A DNA stretch of 64,000 bases from Okapia johnstoni (GCA_024291935.2 CM044317.1:63912730-63976729), one strand, 5' to 3'. Numbered from the stretch's first letter, positions 1 to 21,452 are shown. Notes: generated by a model not told the origin, from the letters alone. Made by a program: numbers and translations.

Positions 1-1204
1 TTATTTAAGCTATTGAATAAAAGTAGACATAATGTCCTCAATTACTTCTGCTACATCAACTGGACTTCCTACTTTAGAAGTCACTTTATATAATTTGATA
101 TTAAACTTTAGGGCAAAAGTAAGAGTCCAGAAATCTAAATCATAAATGAATTAGCAAAGTTTTGCTCCACATTCCATATAGTTATTTGAACTCACTGAAT
201 GGTTTTTGCTTTGGTGTGCATAGACAGAAAGTCTAGAACCATATCAAGGTCCCTTCTCCCTTCTGGCTCTGTGGTCTTTTTTGTGCCCAGCAGAAAAGAG
301 TAAACTGTGTGCTCACACCATCCCTTCCACTGATTTCCATTCCCAGGTCTTCAGAGAGCCATTGTTTTGATCGGTGCTGTTTTGCTGTTGGGGAAGCACT
401 GTACATGCGGTCATTGAACTTCTGTTCCCACGCATGATTGTCTGGTGTTCAGGAAGACACACAGAAGGAAGCATTGCCGCTGAGGAAGAAGGGGTCCCTA
501 AAGTAAATATCTAGGGTTCTTCTGGGATTCATCCTGGGTCAGGTCACTTCCCTGATCTGAGGAGACCAGAATGGAATCAGGAAGAGCCGCTGACCTCACA
601 CAGAGGACGATGGCTCAGACCATCTGCAGGGAAGGCTTTGTGTTTACATCAGACGATTCATGATAGCTTCTACAGCCCTCTGGGAAGGCTGGCAATTCCT
701 GGAATCTGATTCATTCACCCTAGTGTGAAAATGCCTCAGAATCCCATCCTCCTTAGGGGGTTTTCATTTTTAAAAGCAGCAGCTTATTTACCTACAGAAT
801 TCTCAAGGTGGTTGTATTCAATTAGTTTAATTGGGTGAAATGAAAAAACATATTCCAGCTGATAATAGAGGAAAGCTAGGCAGAGAGATCTTAGAAGCAC
901 AGCCTTCCCCAGCACGATCATCTTCTCAGGGTTAACTCCAAAGCTAACCTTCTTGCCTTAACTTCTCTTTTTCAGTCACAGAATAAATACTTTAATGATT
1001 CATGGCAGTGAGAGCACATCTAGGCAATCAGAGAAGAGGCAGTATTATTTGGGCTTATCCGGCCAAACTTCAAGTGTAATACTTAGTGCAGGAATGTTAG
1101 AGGAAATGGAAAAATCAAGAAGAGGTTCTAAATACATCTTAACTAATTTAAATATGAATCACAAAAATGTGGACTGCAACAGTGTGAACCTTTCTTTAAA
1201 GGTT

Positions 1205-1330
1205 AGGAAAACTGGGTCCTCACCTCCACTCAGCCACTAACTATGAACTGAAGGAGGTTCGATGATCCACGTGGGCCTGCATTTTCTCATGTATGAAATG
1301 GTTGGTCCCTGCATTATACTCAGCACAGAT
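1205..1330. repeat. MIR-like SINE fragment
   Basis: The phrases 'actgggtcctcacctcc', 'cagccactaact' and 'gcattttctcatgtatgaaatgg' resemble the MIR core and tail. Old and diverged. Confidence 0.45.
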
Positions 1331-2314
1331 CATAATAGAACCTGAATGTGGAAAACCAAGGCTTACAGAGTCTCTTGCTGAGTGGACAAAGAATATGAAA
1401 GAAAAACCTGTTACTTAAGAAAAAACCAAAAAACAAAACCTGTGGTGTGAATGTGCTAATACTCTTGTCCAGACTATCTTTGGGTTCTCTGGATTTCACA
1501 TTTCAGTACTCTTTGTCCATTATTGTGATAGTAATTGAGTCAAAACATTTAAAACTGTAAGCAGTACTCAGATTGTAAAATAACTGAACACGACAGTGAT
1601 AGCTACCTTTTTTGTTTACCTCTAGTATCTAATACATAAAGTATGATGTGTATAAGATGAGTCTTGAGAATTTCAAGTTTTCTATTCATTCTCTGTACTG
1701 TCACAGCATTGAGTTGATGAGGGATTTACAAAAAGACAAAATGTGATTGTAGGCCTTAGGAACCTCTTCTCTGCAGGAGGCAACTGCAGAGCAAGGCTGA
1801 TTTGATAAGTTCGCCAGGAGAGTAATACAAGTTATAGAACTGGGGCGCCCAGAGGCCTGAGGGTCAACGCCAGCTGTGCAGGACTGTCCAGCAGCAGTGG
1901 GGGCCCAGTTCAGGACCCGTCAGTGAGGCGCTCTGAGTTTTCTCCAGCTGCACCTTGTATCCAGAGGCAGGAACTGCGTCATGGCTTGGTGTCTTTGCTG
2001 CAGGAGGTCGGAGTGTGACTGGAGAGAGAGACCAGGCTGAGGAGGTCCCTCAGGCTGAGACGGGACCACTCAGGGAAGGAGTGAAGTCTGTAGCAAAGGC
2101 AGCAGATAACATGCTCATTCTTCTAAAAGTGACCAGGCGTCTTCATGTCTCAGTAGTCCTTGACGGGTGATAGTGAGTGGGGCGCTGTGGGGGTGCCTGC
2201 TAAAGCAAAGGGCATGTCTAGGGCAGGCATCCTTTCTGCCTCCATCACCACAAACTCATTAACTGGGATTTCAGGGTGTTCTGGAGACCGTATATGTGTA
2301 CATTCCTTCCGAGT

Positions 2315-2520
2315 ACAGTGTGGCATGATGGAAACAGCACAGAATTTTGATTCACAAGCAGTGCCTCAAGAGTCCTGGCCACTTGTCACCTGTATGAATT
2401 TAGGGAAGTTGCTTACCTTCAAAGGGCCTGAGTTCCCTGGTCAATGAAATACCAGTGACAGAGAGAAGAGTGGCCTCAGCAGGCGCTCTGAGGACCACGT
2501 GAGGTGTGGGAAGCTCTGCG
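2315..2520 (+). repeat. MIR-like SINE fragment
   Basis: Resembles MIR: 'gtgtggcatgatggaaacagcac' region, 'tttgattc', 'gtatgaatttagggaagttgc' and 'ccctggtcaatgaaat'. Diverged. Confidence 0.5.
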
Positions 2521-2599
2521 CCCCATGCTGTAGCGCTGAACCAGTCATTAAGATCCAGTCAAGCAACTCACCTCCTCATCTTTGTGTTTATTATTTCAG

Positions 2600-10744
<8,145 letters not shown>

Positions 10745-12285
10745 ACACACACACTGTGAACGAAACTGCTGCTGCGGTACTGAGCGCCGGGCTGCGCCGC
10801 CCTGGAAGCCGATGCGCTCGGGAGAGTGCGTGTGAGTGTGGTGTGTGCGCGTGCGTGTGTGCGCAGTGAAACAGGATCCTGCGGGGGAGTCGGAAAGCCC
10901 CCTCCAAACTGTTTACAGAATTGTGCAGCTGGTTTTGTTCTGACCCTGAGGACCAGCATCTGTTGGGTTTTGTGGGCTAGAAAAATGAACATTTTTCAGA
11001 TGGCGTTTTCATTTCTCTTAACTGTGATACTGAGCTGCTTCGGTGTAAAAATGTGCAATCTGTACAGAGTTGTATTTAACAAGAATTAAAGTAACTTAAG
11101 TTTGCTTTAGCAGATTTTCGTTCTGCAGGGAGGTTAAGTGGGAGAATGCAGCTGTTGCAAAAACATATAATAGTATGTTCACTTTTTAAATATATTTTAT
11201 CTGATACTGTGTTAGCAGCAGGTCTGTTTAAACTTAATCTTGTTGTTATTATGGCTCATTTCCTTTCCTTTGATATGGAAAACTAAAAGCATTGTTAACA
11301 TTCTTCTCCTGGAAGGAATGAAATTACTTGAAGCATGAAAAGCACACCGGGGTGGTTGTTTGCAATTACTATTGTAGATTAAAAAGAACAAACAAAATCC
11401 AGGCACCTCGGCAGCTGTCGGTTCCTTGGACCCCATTTCGGGTGGGGATGTGCAGTGGCCTGTCAAGGTGTGCAAGGACCAGGTCTCTGTGGCCTGCTGG
11501 GGATCTCACTTCCCTCAGCCTGCAGGACCTGGCCCTCTGAGCAGCTGACCTTCCTGACACTTTGCTTCTTGTTCACCTCAGGCCTGGCAGATAACTCGCT
11601 TTCACATGCAAATCTGCCTTTTCAAACTGTCTGCAAAGCCAAATGCCGAGACTTAGAGCCACCAAAACTGCTCTCTCAACAGACAGAGTGAAGGTGGCAC
11701 AGCAATTATGCTCTAAATTACTGTGTCAGATGCTTTTGTATCTCAGATGAAAAATGTTACTGAGGTCAGACGCCCACACTTTTCATGACTTTTGTCGGAA
11801 ACAGCACACTGTACTATTTGAAACACAAAAAAGTTATTTGAAGTGTGTTCTTATTAAAAGTGACTGAAGCCAAATCTACGTAGAGTTTTTCTACTGAGGT
11901 GGCTGGAAACAGCTAATTTTGTAAGAAAAAATTTTCCCTCAAGTAGGTGTCTATAATTCCAGATTGGCCCTGACTTCAGCTGTACCTCATTGTCCAGTGG
12001 TTTTTATATGAGTTTGCTTTGTAAGTTCACTGTGTGGGAGGGGGGGCGAATTTAACCTCTTTTGTCAAAGAGGAAAGTGTATGTTTTTGTTTTAATAGAA
12101 AATGTGGACCAAAAAATTGTTTGCCTAAAAATGTATAATACTAGTTGTATGACACTTTCTGTGATACTGAGGTGCTGGAAGGTCACAGCAGACTGTCTGT
12201 GGTTACTATGGAGGACAAACCATTTACCTTGTGAGTTTACATGGTTTTCTATGCATACTAATTGTAATAAACTATGCCAAACCAA
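10745..12285 (+). other. DCBLD1: DCBLD1 3' UTR (end inferred)
   Basis: The sequence after the stop codon is mostly free of recognisable transposons. The first candidate poly(A) signal is ATTAAA at 11085-11090, and a canonical AATAAA lies at 12266-12271. The UTR therefore probably ends near 11.1 kb in a short form or near 12.29 kb in a long form. A GT-rich tract (about 10826-10862) follows the stop closely. Confidence 0.65.
12266..12271 (+). terminator. DCBLD1: AATAAA poly(A) signal, DCBLD1 long 3' UTR
   Basis: A canonical hexamer on the gene strand lies downstream of a repeat-poor UTR, with mixed T/G sequence after it. An ATTAAA variant at 11085 is the alternative proximal site. Confidence 0.5.
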
Positions 12286-14044
12286 TGTACATACCCGTCT
12301 CTCATTGGCATCCGGCTTGCTGGCCTACTGAAGGCACTGGAGGCTCAGCCTCCATGAAAGGGCAAGTGGTACAATGGGAAGAGCATACGTGGCTTCCTCT
12401 GGTTGGTCCTAAGTTGGAAATAGGGACAGAAATCAGGGAAGCTGTCAGTTATTAATAAGTCCTAATGATCTGGGGTCAGCTGTTTCAGGCATTTTAATTT
12501 GACTTCCTGCATTGTTTCCAGAAGTAGTGGTCGGACTTCCTATAAGCCTGACTTACAGTAGGCTGGGCCTCTCTACTGGGTACTATGGATAATGAGTTGG
12601 TTTCCTATGCTTATTGCTGTAGGCTGCCAGCCAGAGTTCTGTTTTTATTTATGGTCTGCCCATGATCCATCTGTATATCCAGTTTGTCATTACCTAACCC
12701 TGAGCCTCAGTTTCCTCATGCATAAAAAGGGTGTGAGTGTGCCTTCCTCCAAGGCTTACAGATAAGAACTATGACATTAGGGCTGTATGTATTTTTAACA
12801 TTAAAATGCTAGTCCAAAAAACCAGACTTCTCTACAGTGGAGCAGTGTCCATCTATCCCATTTCTTTCCCATATATATGATCCAATTATGACAGAAAGAG
12901 CGAAGACAGGACTTTGTTTTGGAACGCCACTTCCTCAGGATGGCCTCACTGTGTAGCCCAGGATGGTCAGTGGAAAAGTCTGTCTGATACACCCAACACA
13001 GCCAAGCCTAAACTACAGGATAAGAGCAGGAAAATACTATGCTTTTCTTTTCCGTTTTGCAACATTGGCACCTATGATAAGGCAACTGTCTGTTTTTTTT
13101 CTGTATTATCAAATCCTACTGGGAGGCAAAGATTGCAGTCTGTCACTTCTTACAATTGTGGCAGAAAGATATCTGCTCAGACAGACAAGACTATGCCATC
13201 CACAGAGGCTGCTAACACTGCTCTGGCTTCTATTACTATGATTTACATGTACATTAACTAATATTTATAATCAGCCTACAAAACATCTAGAAAGGATGCT
13301 AGAGATTACTCTTGTTTATTTTGCACTGCTTTAGATTCTTAGCAGAAACTGAAATCATATTTATCACCATGAATAGCCTTTCACAAAAACATCATCACAA
13401 GGCCTTTCATAAATACATCAGTTTAGCAATCCAAGTGTAGCCACCAGCTTGGCCTCATTATTCTCAAAATGCTTCTCGCATTTATTTACGCACCAACTAT
13501 TTATTAAGGTTCTGAGAGCCATGCTCACCCTGTATTTCCTCGAGAGAAAGCACAAGCTTGGGCTCTCACTAGTCCCACTAATGAGAAGCTAGGGTTGAGT
13601 AAGTCCTCCTGGCGGTCTCTGCCCCCAAACCCAGCCCAGCCAGTCACCTAGTAGTGCCCCTCTCAAAGCCACGCTGCTGTGTTCATGGCCCGCTACTGAT
13701 CTTTCACCTCCAACTATGGGTCTCTCACCCAGCCTCTCCCTGTTCTGGGAATAAATTCCCCTAGAGGTTTTAAAGATTTTCACTCTGCTTTGGTATTCTG
13801 CAATTTTACCACACCGGGTTGCTATAAATTCATTTGTATTCACTTGGGACTTGTGCTTCCATAATCTTAGGATTCATCTTGATGAACTATGAAAAAGTCT
13901 CAGCCTCCCTTTTCCAATACTACTTGCCTCTGCTGTCTTCTTTATTCACTCTTGGGATTCCTGTGGATGCTCACTGGGCCTTCTCATTCCATCATGTCTC
14001 TTCCCTCTTTCTCTTTATCATTCTTGCTGCATTCCAGGTAAATT

Positions 14045-14250
14045 CCTGAAAGACACTATAGCATAGTGGTTGAGCGCATGGTGGGCAAGGAACCAGAACT
14101 TCTCTGCACCTGTTTCCTCGCTTGTTACCTGGGGGAAAAATATACTCTCCCCCTACCTATAGCTGTTGTATTACATGAAGCTTTCAGAGCACTGTCTGAC
14201 CCACATGAAGCACTGTATAAGATTACATATTATACTCCAGTTTACTAATT
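14045..14250 (+). repeat. MIR SINE
   Basis: Opens with the MIR head 'actatagcatagtggttgag' and continues with 'tctctgcacctgtttcc'. Confidence 0.6.
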
Positions 14251-14509
14251 TCCAGTTTTGCTATCTGCTGTTTAATCATTGAGGTTTTAATGTCAATTTA
14301 AAAAAATTTCTGGAGGGTCTACTGATTCTTTTTCAAGTCTTCCCTTTTCTACAGTGTCTTGGTATTTTCTTTGGCTTTGATTCCTTCTTTTAATCATGTG
14401 AAACCTACTCATTTTACATTCTTTTTTTCTGTTATCTTCATCTCATTGAGAGTAAGAGCCACAAAGTCTATGTAGTGATTTATAAGGCTCCGTCAACACT
14501 GCCCAGTAG

Positions 14510-14690
14510 AACTTTTGCAAGAACGGAAATATTCTCTGAGCTGCTCAGTAAGGTAACCACCAGAGTCACATGTGGCTGGAGTGACTGAAGAAAAAATTTT
14601 TTAATCTTGTTGACTTTTCACTTATTTAAATGTAGACAGCCAGATGTGACTACCATGTTGGACAGTACAAATCTGTGATCGGCAGCCCCA
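14510..14690. repeat. Old MER-type repeat (family uncertain)
   Basis: The phrases 'cacatgtggctggagtgact' and 'agccagatgtgactaccatg' followed by 'ttggacagtac' are typical of an ancient mammalian interspersed repeat with a 'gccacatgtggc' motif. The same family appears reversed near 46985-47150. I cannot name it with certainty. Confidence 0.4.
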
Positions 14691-16734
14691 TATAGGGCTG
14701 TGACCTGTCTGACTTCATCCCCCACCTTGTTCTCCCACCTTGTTCACCCCATGCCAGCCACGCGGAGCCCCTGGCTCTCACCTACCCATGCCAGGGACAT
14801 ATTCTGCATTTGCTCTTCTCTTCCTGGAAACCTCTTCCCCTGGACCGCTGCAGTTTCTTCTCTCAGCCCCATCAAGTCTGTACTCCAGCGAAAGCCCCTT
14901 AACATCTTCCCCTCCCTGTCAAAAAACTGCACATTGCTCCCCTGACACATTTTCTATCTCCTTTCCTGCTTCACTTTTCTCCTTGACCTGTGTCACTGTC
15001 TAATCCAGCAGTTTTATTTTCTTATTATCTGCCTCTCCCACTAGATCACATCCCATGAAGGAAATGACTTTTGTCTCTTTTGTTCCCCACATAAATTCTC
15101 AGCACTCAAGACAGTTTTCAAGAAGGATTTGCTCAGTGACTGAAGAAGTTCCGTGGGCTCTGTCCTGTTTGTCGTTTCTACCGACTCTTGTTTGTGATGG
15201 TTTGTGTCTCTGTGGTTTCAGACTTCTGAGTCATCCCTCAGCAGGGCTTTTTCCTTATGGTGAAAACTTTGTGATAATGTCTTTCTGAGGGGTTTTTGAA
15301 TTTGTATCTGTCAGGTACACCAGGAAAGGCTACCAGATAAAATAAAGGATACCCCGTTAAGTCTGAATTTCAGATAAACAAGTAATTTTTTAGTTTAAGT
15401 ATGTTCTGTGCAATGGGACAGATTTATACTAAAAAGTTACTCATGTCCTATAATTTGTATTTGTTAAATCTGGCAACTCTAATACCAACCTTGCACCAGT
15501 TTTTAACTTTTGGATTTAACTTTTCAAAAGTCATGCAATACACACCTTCCTCCTGATTCCCACTTCCCCATCCACTCTCTCCTTCAGCCCCATGCAAAAC
15601 TCTCTTCCTTTATGACTCAGCCGGCTAGCTCTACCAGCTTTTCTTCTCCATGTGTCACCTAATATCTTCCAAGCCATTCCCCCATTCACTGAGGACATCA
15701 CCTAGCTCAGTTCTTCTCCAATCTTTCTCTATAATCAGGTGGAAAAGTTCAGTGTCAACATGCTAACTTTTATGATTTTTTTGACGTCTACTCTAGAAAC
15801 CTGAAGTTTGTTCAAACCACCTACACATATGTCCACACTTGTTATCAGCAAGAACTCCAGCTCTGAAATCTTAATAATTCTATATCCGCTCAAAACCTCC
15901 TGTTCTCTGATTCCTTAGCTTTCATCCTACGGATTCACTGATCTCAAGAAGAGATTTAAAACTTATTTAATGCCTAGATCCCATCATTTTCCTCTGGTTG
16001 TTAAACTTTTTCGGTTTTCTTTTCTTCCCCATTCATCACTTAAACTATTTTGTCTGAGCATTTTCACTCCATGGTCTTTCCAGGACTGACAACCTTAAGG
16101 CCCTAACAACAGAAGTCCCCTTCAGGATGCCATCTTCCCATCTCCATCAGAGCAGCAGGAGAACAAGGCATAACTATTCACATGGGGCCTCTCAAGAAAA
16201 TCCCAACTACCTCAGGCTCCTGATTCCTTACCCCTTTCACATCTTGGATCCACTTCTTTTCTCATCTCTTTCTGCCACTCTGCACAATTTCCCTCTAGAG
16301 ATCTTGCCACATCTTTCATCTAGGCGTCATTAAAATCAGATCCGACAACTCCCTGTCCATCCTCTCCCCGCAAAAAGCTGTATCTACTCCAGTCCTTCCT
16401 TCTGGTGTCGATGAAAAAAATGTTTGAAACCTTCACGCACCAATTTCTCCCTCATTTCAGATTTTGCTTCAATTATTTCCATTTCTTTTATCTTTAATTT
16501 CTGTTTCTGAACTGATATCTTCCTCTTGACCTATAAATGTGTTCAAATCTCTCACAAGTGTAAAAGGATTCTCTCTTAATATCCCAAGTCCTTCTAGTAA
16601 ACAGTGAACTAAGCCTAGAATTTTCATGTGCCTTGTCTCCCATTCATTCTTTTTTCCAGTGAAATTTTTATTTTCTATAATAGCCCTTTCCACTGTTTCA
16701 AGTCTTCTTTTACATTCTTTAAGGTCATTTTAAA

Positions 16735-18253
16735 AAGGTCTTAATGACCCAGATAACCATGATGGTGTGATCACTCACCTAGAGCCAGGCATCCTGGAAT
16801 GCGAAGTCAAGTGGGCCTTAGGAAGCATCACTATGAACAAAGCTAGTGGAGGTGACGGAATTCCAGTTGAGCTATTTCAAATCCTAAAAGATGATGCTGT
16901 TAAAGTGCTGCACTCAATATGCCAGCAAACCTGAGAAACTCAGCAGTGGCCACAGGACTGGAAAAGGTCAGTTTTCATTCCAATCTCAAAGAAAGGCAAT
17001 GCCAAAAAATGTTCAAATTACCACACAATTGCACTCATCTCACACACTAGCAAAGTAATACTCAAAATTCTCCAAGTGAGGCTTCAACAGTACATGAACC
17101 AAGAATTTCCAGATGTTCAAGCTGGATTTAGAAAAGGCAGAGGAACCAGAGATCAAATTGCCAACACTGGATGGATCTTTGACACATCAAGAGAGTTCCA
17201 GAAAAACATCTACCTCTGCTTTATTGAGTATGCCAAAGCCTTTGACTGTGTGGATCACAACAAACTGTGGAAAACTCTTCACCCAACCACCTTACGTGCC
17301 TCCTGAGAAATCTGTATGCAGGTCAAGAAGCAACAGTTAGAAGTGGACATGGAACAACGGACTGGTTCCAAACTGGGACAGGAGTACTTCAAGGGTGTAA
17401 ATTGTTACCCCACTTATTTAACTTATATGCGGAGTACATCACAAAAAATGCCAGGCTGGATGAAGCACAAACTGGAATCAAGACTGCCAGGAGAAATATC
17501 AACATCCTCAGATATGCAGATACCACCACCTTTATGGCAGAAAGCGAAGAGGAACTAAAGAGCCTCTTGATGAAGGTAAAAGAGGAGAGTGAAAAAGCTG
17601 GCTTAAAACTCAACATTCAAAAAACAAAGATCATAGCAAATAGATGGGGAAACAATGGAAATAGTGGCAGACTATTTTCTTGAGCTCTAAAATCAGTGCA
17701 GACAGTGACTGCAGCCATAAAATTAAAAGACGCTTGCTCCTTGGAAGAAAAGCTATGATCAACCTAGACAGCATATTAAAAAGCAGACATTACTTTGCCA
17801 ACAAAGGTCCATGTAGTCAAAGCTATGGTTTTTCCAGTAGTCATACATGGATGTGAGAGTTGGATATAAAGAAAGCTGAGCATCAAAGAATTGATGCTTC
17901 TGAACTGTGGTGTTGGAGAAGACTCTTGAGAGTCCCTTGGACAGCAAGGAGATACAACCAGTTCATCCTAAAGGGAATCAGTCCTGAATATTCATTGGAA
18001 GGACTGATGCTTTAGCTGACTTTGGCCACCTGATTGGAAGAGCTGAGTCACTGGAAAAGACCCTGATGCTGGGAAAGATTGAGAGCGGGAGAAGAAGGGG
18101 ATGACAGAGGATGAGATGGTTGGATGGCATCACCGACTCAACAGACATGCGTTTTAGCAAACTCTAGGAGTTGGTGATGAACAGGGAAGCCTGGCATGCT
18201 GCAGTCCATGAGGTCGCAAAGAGTCAGGCATGACTGGGTGATTGAACTGAAGT
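16735..18253 (+). mobile_element. BovB (RTE) LINE, 5'-truncated, 1.5 kb, dead
   Basis: This is the 3' part of a BovB retrotransposon. The broken reading frame shows reverse-transcriptase blocks: VQAGFRKGRGTRDQIAN, FIEYAKAFDCVDHNK and LRYADTTTFMAESEEELKSL. It continues into the C-terminal region (WRRLLRVPW-like, then the REAWHAAVHE-like end). The catalytic box normally written YADD reads YADT, and frameshifts and stops break the frame. The near-identical flanks aaggtcattttaaa (16721-16734) and aagggcattttaaa (18254-18267) are a 14-bp target duplication with one mismatch. Confidence 0.92.
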
Positions 18254-18469
18254 AAGGGCATTTTAAATAGTTTTATATAAGTGCTTCACATTTTTGGTTT
18301 AATTTACGCTTAGGTATTTTTTGTTGTCGTCACTGTAAATGGTCCTACATCCCTCCTTTTACATATCAACAATCAATATGGCCCTAATGGAAAAAAGCAT
18401 AATTCTGTCCTAGTTGTATGACCAAAAAAATATGATTCTACATCTCTCTGACACCATTTCCATATTTCT

Positions 18470-18590
18470 AAATGGAGATCATAACAGCATATACCTCATA
18501 GAGTGTAGTGAATATTATGAGTTAATACATGTAAAACCTTTAGAACTGTGCCTTGCCCCCTGACAAGCACTATGCTGGTATTAGCAGTTA
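18470..18590 (+). repeat. MIR-like SINE fragment
   Basis: 'atggagatcataacagcat', 'tatgagttaatacatgtaaa' and 'agaactgtgccttg' resemble the MIR 3' half. Confidence 0.5.
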
Positions 18591-18754
18591 CAGACATATA
18601 TTTTAATATGGAATTAATTTTTTGTCCAGATCAATTTGTTTATATACTACTCCTTTACTAAATTCTTTATGTATAGTAGTTTTTGTTGACTTAGTTTTTT
18701 GGAAATGTGATCATAATGCATGCAGATGGTGCTAGTGCAACCTCCTTTATTTAT

Positions 18755-18962
18755 AGTCCTTCCCAGATGGCTCAGTGGTAAAGAATCCGCCTGCCAATGT
18801 AAGAGACATGGGTCTGATCTCTGGGTTGGGAAGATCCCCTGAAGAAGGAAATGGCAACCTGCTCCAGTATTCTTGGCTGGTAAATCCCATGGACAGAGGA
18901 GCCTGGAGGGCTATAGTCCATGTGGTCACAAAAGAGTCGGACATGACTTAGCGACTAAAATA
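18755..18962 (+). repeat. Bov-tA SINE
   Basis: The tRNA-like head 'ccagatggctcagtggtaaa' is followed by the Bov-A part ending 'gtcggacatgacttagcgac' and a short A/T-rich tail. Confidence 0.85.
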
Positions 18963-19153
18963 ATAACAGTAACAAGAAGAAATATGTCCCTACTAAGCAT
19001 GATGCTGGCTTTGGGGCACAGATTATGTTGGACTGTATGCTATTACGCTATGTTCCATTTTCCCCCGCAACAAGAATGGGTGTTGAATTTTGACCAATGC
19101 CTTTTCAGCATCTATGGAATTAGAAGCAAATCATTTTCTTCCCTAGGATCCCT

Positions 19154-19430
19154 CTCTGCTGCTGCTAAGTCGCTTCAGTCGTGTCCGACTCTGTGCAACC
19201 CCATAGACAGCCGCCCACCAGGTTCCACCATCCCTGGGATTCTCCACGCAAGAATACTGGAGTGGGTTGCCATTTCCTTCTCCAATGCAGGAAAGGGAAA
19301 AGTGAAAGTGAAGTTGCTCAGTCGTGTCCGACTCTTAGCGACCCCATGGACTGTAAGCCTACCAGGCTCCTCCATCCATAGGATGTTCCAGGCAAGAGTA
19401 CTGGAGTGGGGTGTCATTGCCTTCTCCCAT
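19154..19430 (-). repeat. Bov-tA / Bov-A2 dimeric SINE
   Basis: Two tandem Bov-A units ('gctgctgctaagtcgcttc' start and a second copy after 'aaagtgaaagtgaagttgc') end in 'cattgccttctcc'. This is the standard ruminant dimer. Confidence 0.85.
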
Positions 19431-20659
19431 TCCTCCAGCAAATATGTATAATATGTATAAAATAGCATGTACCAAGGAAATTGGCCTGAGCCTTGGCATA
19501 GGAGTCCAGGGTTTTTATTGCACCCAGTTAAGCAGGCACTCTTTGCCTAACAAGTACCAAAATGCACGATTCCCAGAAGGAAAGCAGGTGTTTGACATAA
19601 ATCCCATTGTCTGTACAAAGACCTCAGGCAGAGTAAACCACCCTTATCAATTAAGAGAATGGGGGAACACCCATGAAATCCAAATTGCTGGACATATGTG
19701 AACCCTGCAAGCAGGCCTTTCTAAGGTTAACAGATTCAGGCCTGCTTTGACAACTCTTCTGCCCACCATCTGTGACATATTTAGTAACTAACCATAACCT
19801 TGTGCCTGGGCCTATATGGACACCACTTACCAGCCAGGTTGTCACCTCTTCATTTTTTGGAACAGAGATGAATCAGCTCCTATTCTCCTATTAACCGGGT
19901 TTCTTGGATCTCACTCCTGGGCTACTTGTGTTAGTCTGGATCTTCCAGGAAGCAGACACCTAGACCAAGATGGGATCAGCTATAGCACAGATTTACTAGG
20001 GGCAACACTGGTGAGGGCAAACAGTAGGGGTGCTGGGGTTGGTGGGAGGCAACCAGGCCCTGATGCAGGTAAATAAAAGAAGGAAGGCTGAGTGAAAAGT
20101 ACTTAGAGACTATAACGCAATCTTAAGGGAGTCTGGCAAGACGGTGAGGTAGCCTTAAAACCAAAGTGAAGGAGTCATCTCCCTGCCAGGCTCAGTCCCT
20201 GGCTGGCAAGAGTCAGAGACTGTACGTTAAGGCGGGGAAGACCAAGTGCAGAGGCTGCAGGGCCTTCAGTCTCTCATGTTCCCTTCTGCTGGAGAGCTGA
20301 GAGGTGCATTCTCCTGGCTGCTATAACCATGACTGTAGCTCTCAAAATACACCTGAAAAAGATTTATCAGACAAATATTTAGCACCAACAGCACATAATA
20401 ATTTGCATTAATACTTCTCGGCTAAAAAAAAAAGTTAATTATAAAATCCCCTAATCTAGAACACTAATTAATAATGAAAATGCAAATAATCTTTTTTATT
20501 TCATAAACTGAACGATATCCTATGTAGATGAATTTTGGGGAAAAGATTTTTCCAAACTGCTTGGTGAACTGGGAGCTGACACACAGCATACAGTATTAGG
20601 ACTGAATCAAAGTTACTCAATGACAAAAAAATAAATAAATATGTTTATATGTTCATAAA

Positions 20660-20871
20660 GTGAAAGTGTTAGTTGTTCAGTCATGTCCAACTCTTTTGAG
20701 ACCCCATGGACTACAGCCCTCTAGGCTCCTCTGTCCATGGAATTCTCCAGGCAAGAATACTGGAGTGAGTAGCCATTCCCTTCTCTAGGGGAAATTTCCA
20801 ACACAGGAATAGAAGCCGTGCCTCCTGCACTGCAGGCGGATTCTTTACTGTCTGAGCCACCAGGGAAGCCC
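20660..20871 (-). repeat. Bov-tA SINE
   Basis: The Bov-A part and the reversed tRNA head ending 'gccaccagggaagcccc' are clear. Flanks atgttcataa and atgttcacaa suggest a target duplication. Confidence 0.82.
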
Positions 20872-21154
20872 CAAATGTTCACAATGAAAGTAAATTTCTG
20901 AAATACGATTTACATTAATTAATACCTAAGAATAAGATACAATTTTTCAGTTTTTCCTCCTGACTGATCTCAAATACCCTTGACAAAGAAATAGCATTCC
21001 TACATATTTTACACCTAGTTCTTAGGCTGACTATAAATGACCACATGTAAACCTTGTGAGGAGCAAACTGACAATTTGAGAACTTCTAAATTATATATGC
21101 TTAGATGATAAAATGGATGAACATCCTCTTACACAGTATCTAATAACAAACAAT

Positions 21155-21282
21155 TTTATTTATTTATTTTTTCGGTCACACTGAATGGCATGTGAGATCT
21201 TAGGTCCCCAAGCAGGGAGTGAACCCTTATACCCTGCATGGGAAGTGTGGAGTCTTAACAACTGGACAGCGAGGGAAATCCC
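21155..21282 (-). repeat. CHR-type SINE
   Basis: 'ggtcacactgaatggcatg', 'agatcttaggtccc' and 'agtcttaacaactggacag' are the reversed CHR consensus. It starts with a T-rich tract (reversed A tail). Confidence 0.75.
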
Positions 21283-21334
21283 TCTTTGTCTAATTTTTAT
21301 CAATGTTATCCTCAAAGACAACATTGGCTATCAA

Positions 21335-21452
21335 TCTTCTTTTTCCTTTTGCTGCACTGTGCAGCATGAGGGACCCTATAACCCAGGCCAGGGATCTGAC
21401 TGAGCCCCCTGCATTGGGAGCGTGGAAGTCTCAACCATGGACTTCACGACTG
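21335..21452 (-). repeat. CHR-like SINE, diverged second copy
   Basis: 'tgctgcactgtgcagcatg', 'ccagggatctgactgagcc' and 'gagcgtggaagtctcaacc' follow the same order as the neighbouring CHR copy but are more diverged. Confidence 0.55.

Larger units (their letters stand above)
1..2599 (+). other. DCBLD1: DCBLD1 intron (3' part)
   Basis: Lies upstream of the first exon in the window. I looked for the preceding LCCL exons and found none, so this is intron. It contains MIR-like pieces near 1205-1330 and 2315-2520, and otherwise nothing I can name. Confidence 0.7.
12286..16734. other. Intergenic, no gene recognised
   Basis: Lies between the DCBLD1 3' end and the first large BovB copy. It contains MIR-like pieces (near 12690-12780 and 14045-14250), a diverged DNA-transposon-like segment (near 14510-14690), an L2-like end (near 14940-15130) and T/C-rich sequence. 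ORFs here are short and show no family similarity I recognise. Confidence 0.6.

Noticed and set aside
1..2599. Earlier LCCL or CUB exons of DCBLD1
   Set aside because: I scanned for the conserved peptides that precede GSLSDKRF and found none, so they are upstream of the window.
17076..17683. Active reverse-transcriptase gene
   Set aside because: The BovB copy is 5'-truncated, frameshifted and has an altered catalytic box.
19154..19468. ORFs of 60-190 codons over SINEs here and at 34.1, 47.7, 48.8, 51.5, 56.3 and 56.7 kb
   Set aside because: All lie in Bov-tA/Bov-A dimers and repeat the same peptide from copy to copy.
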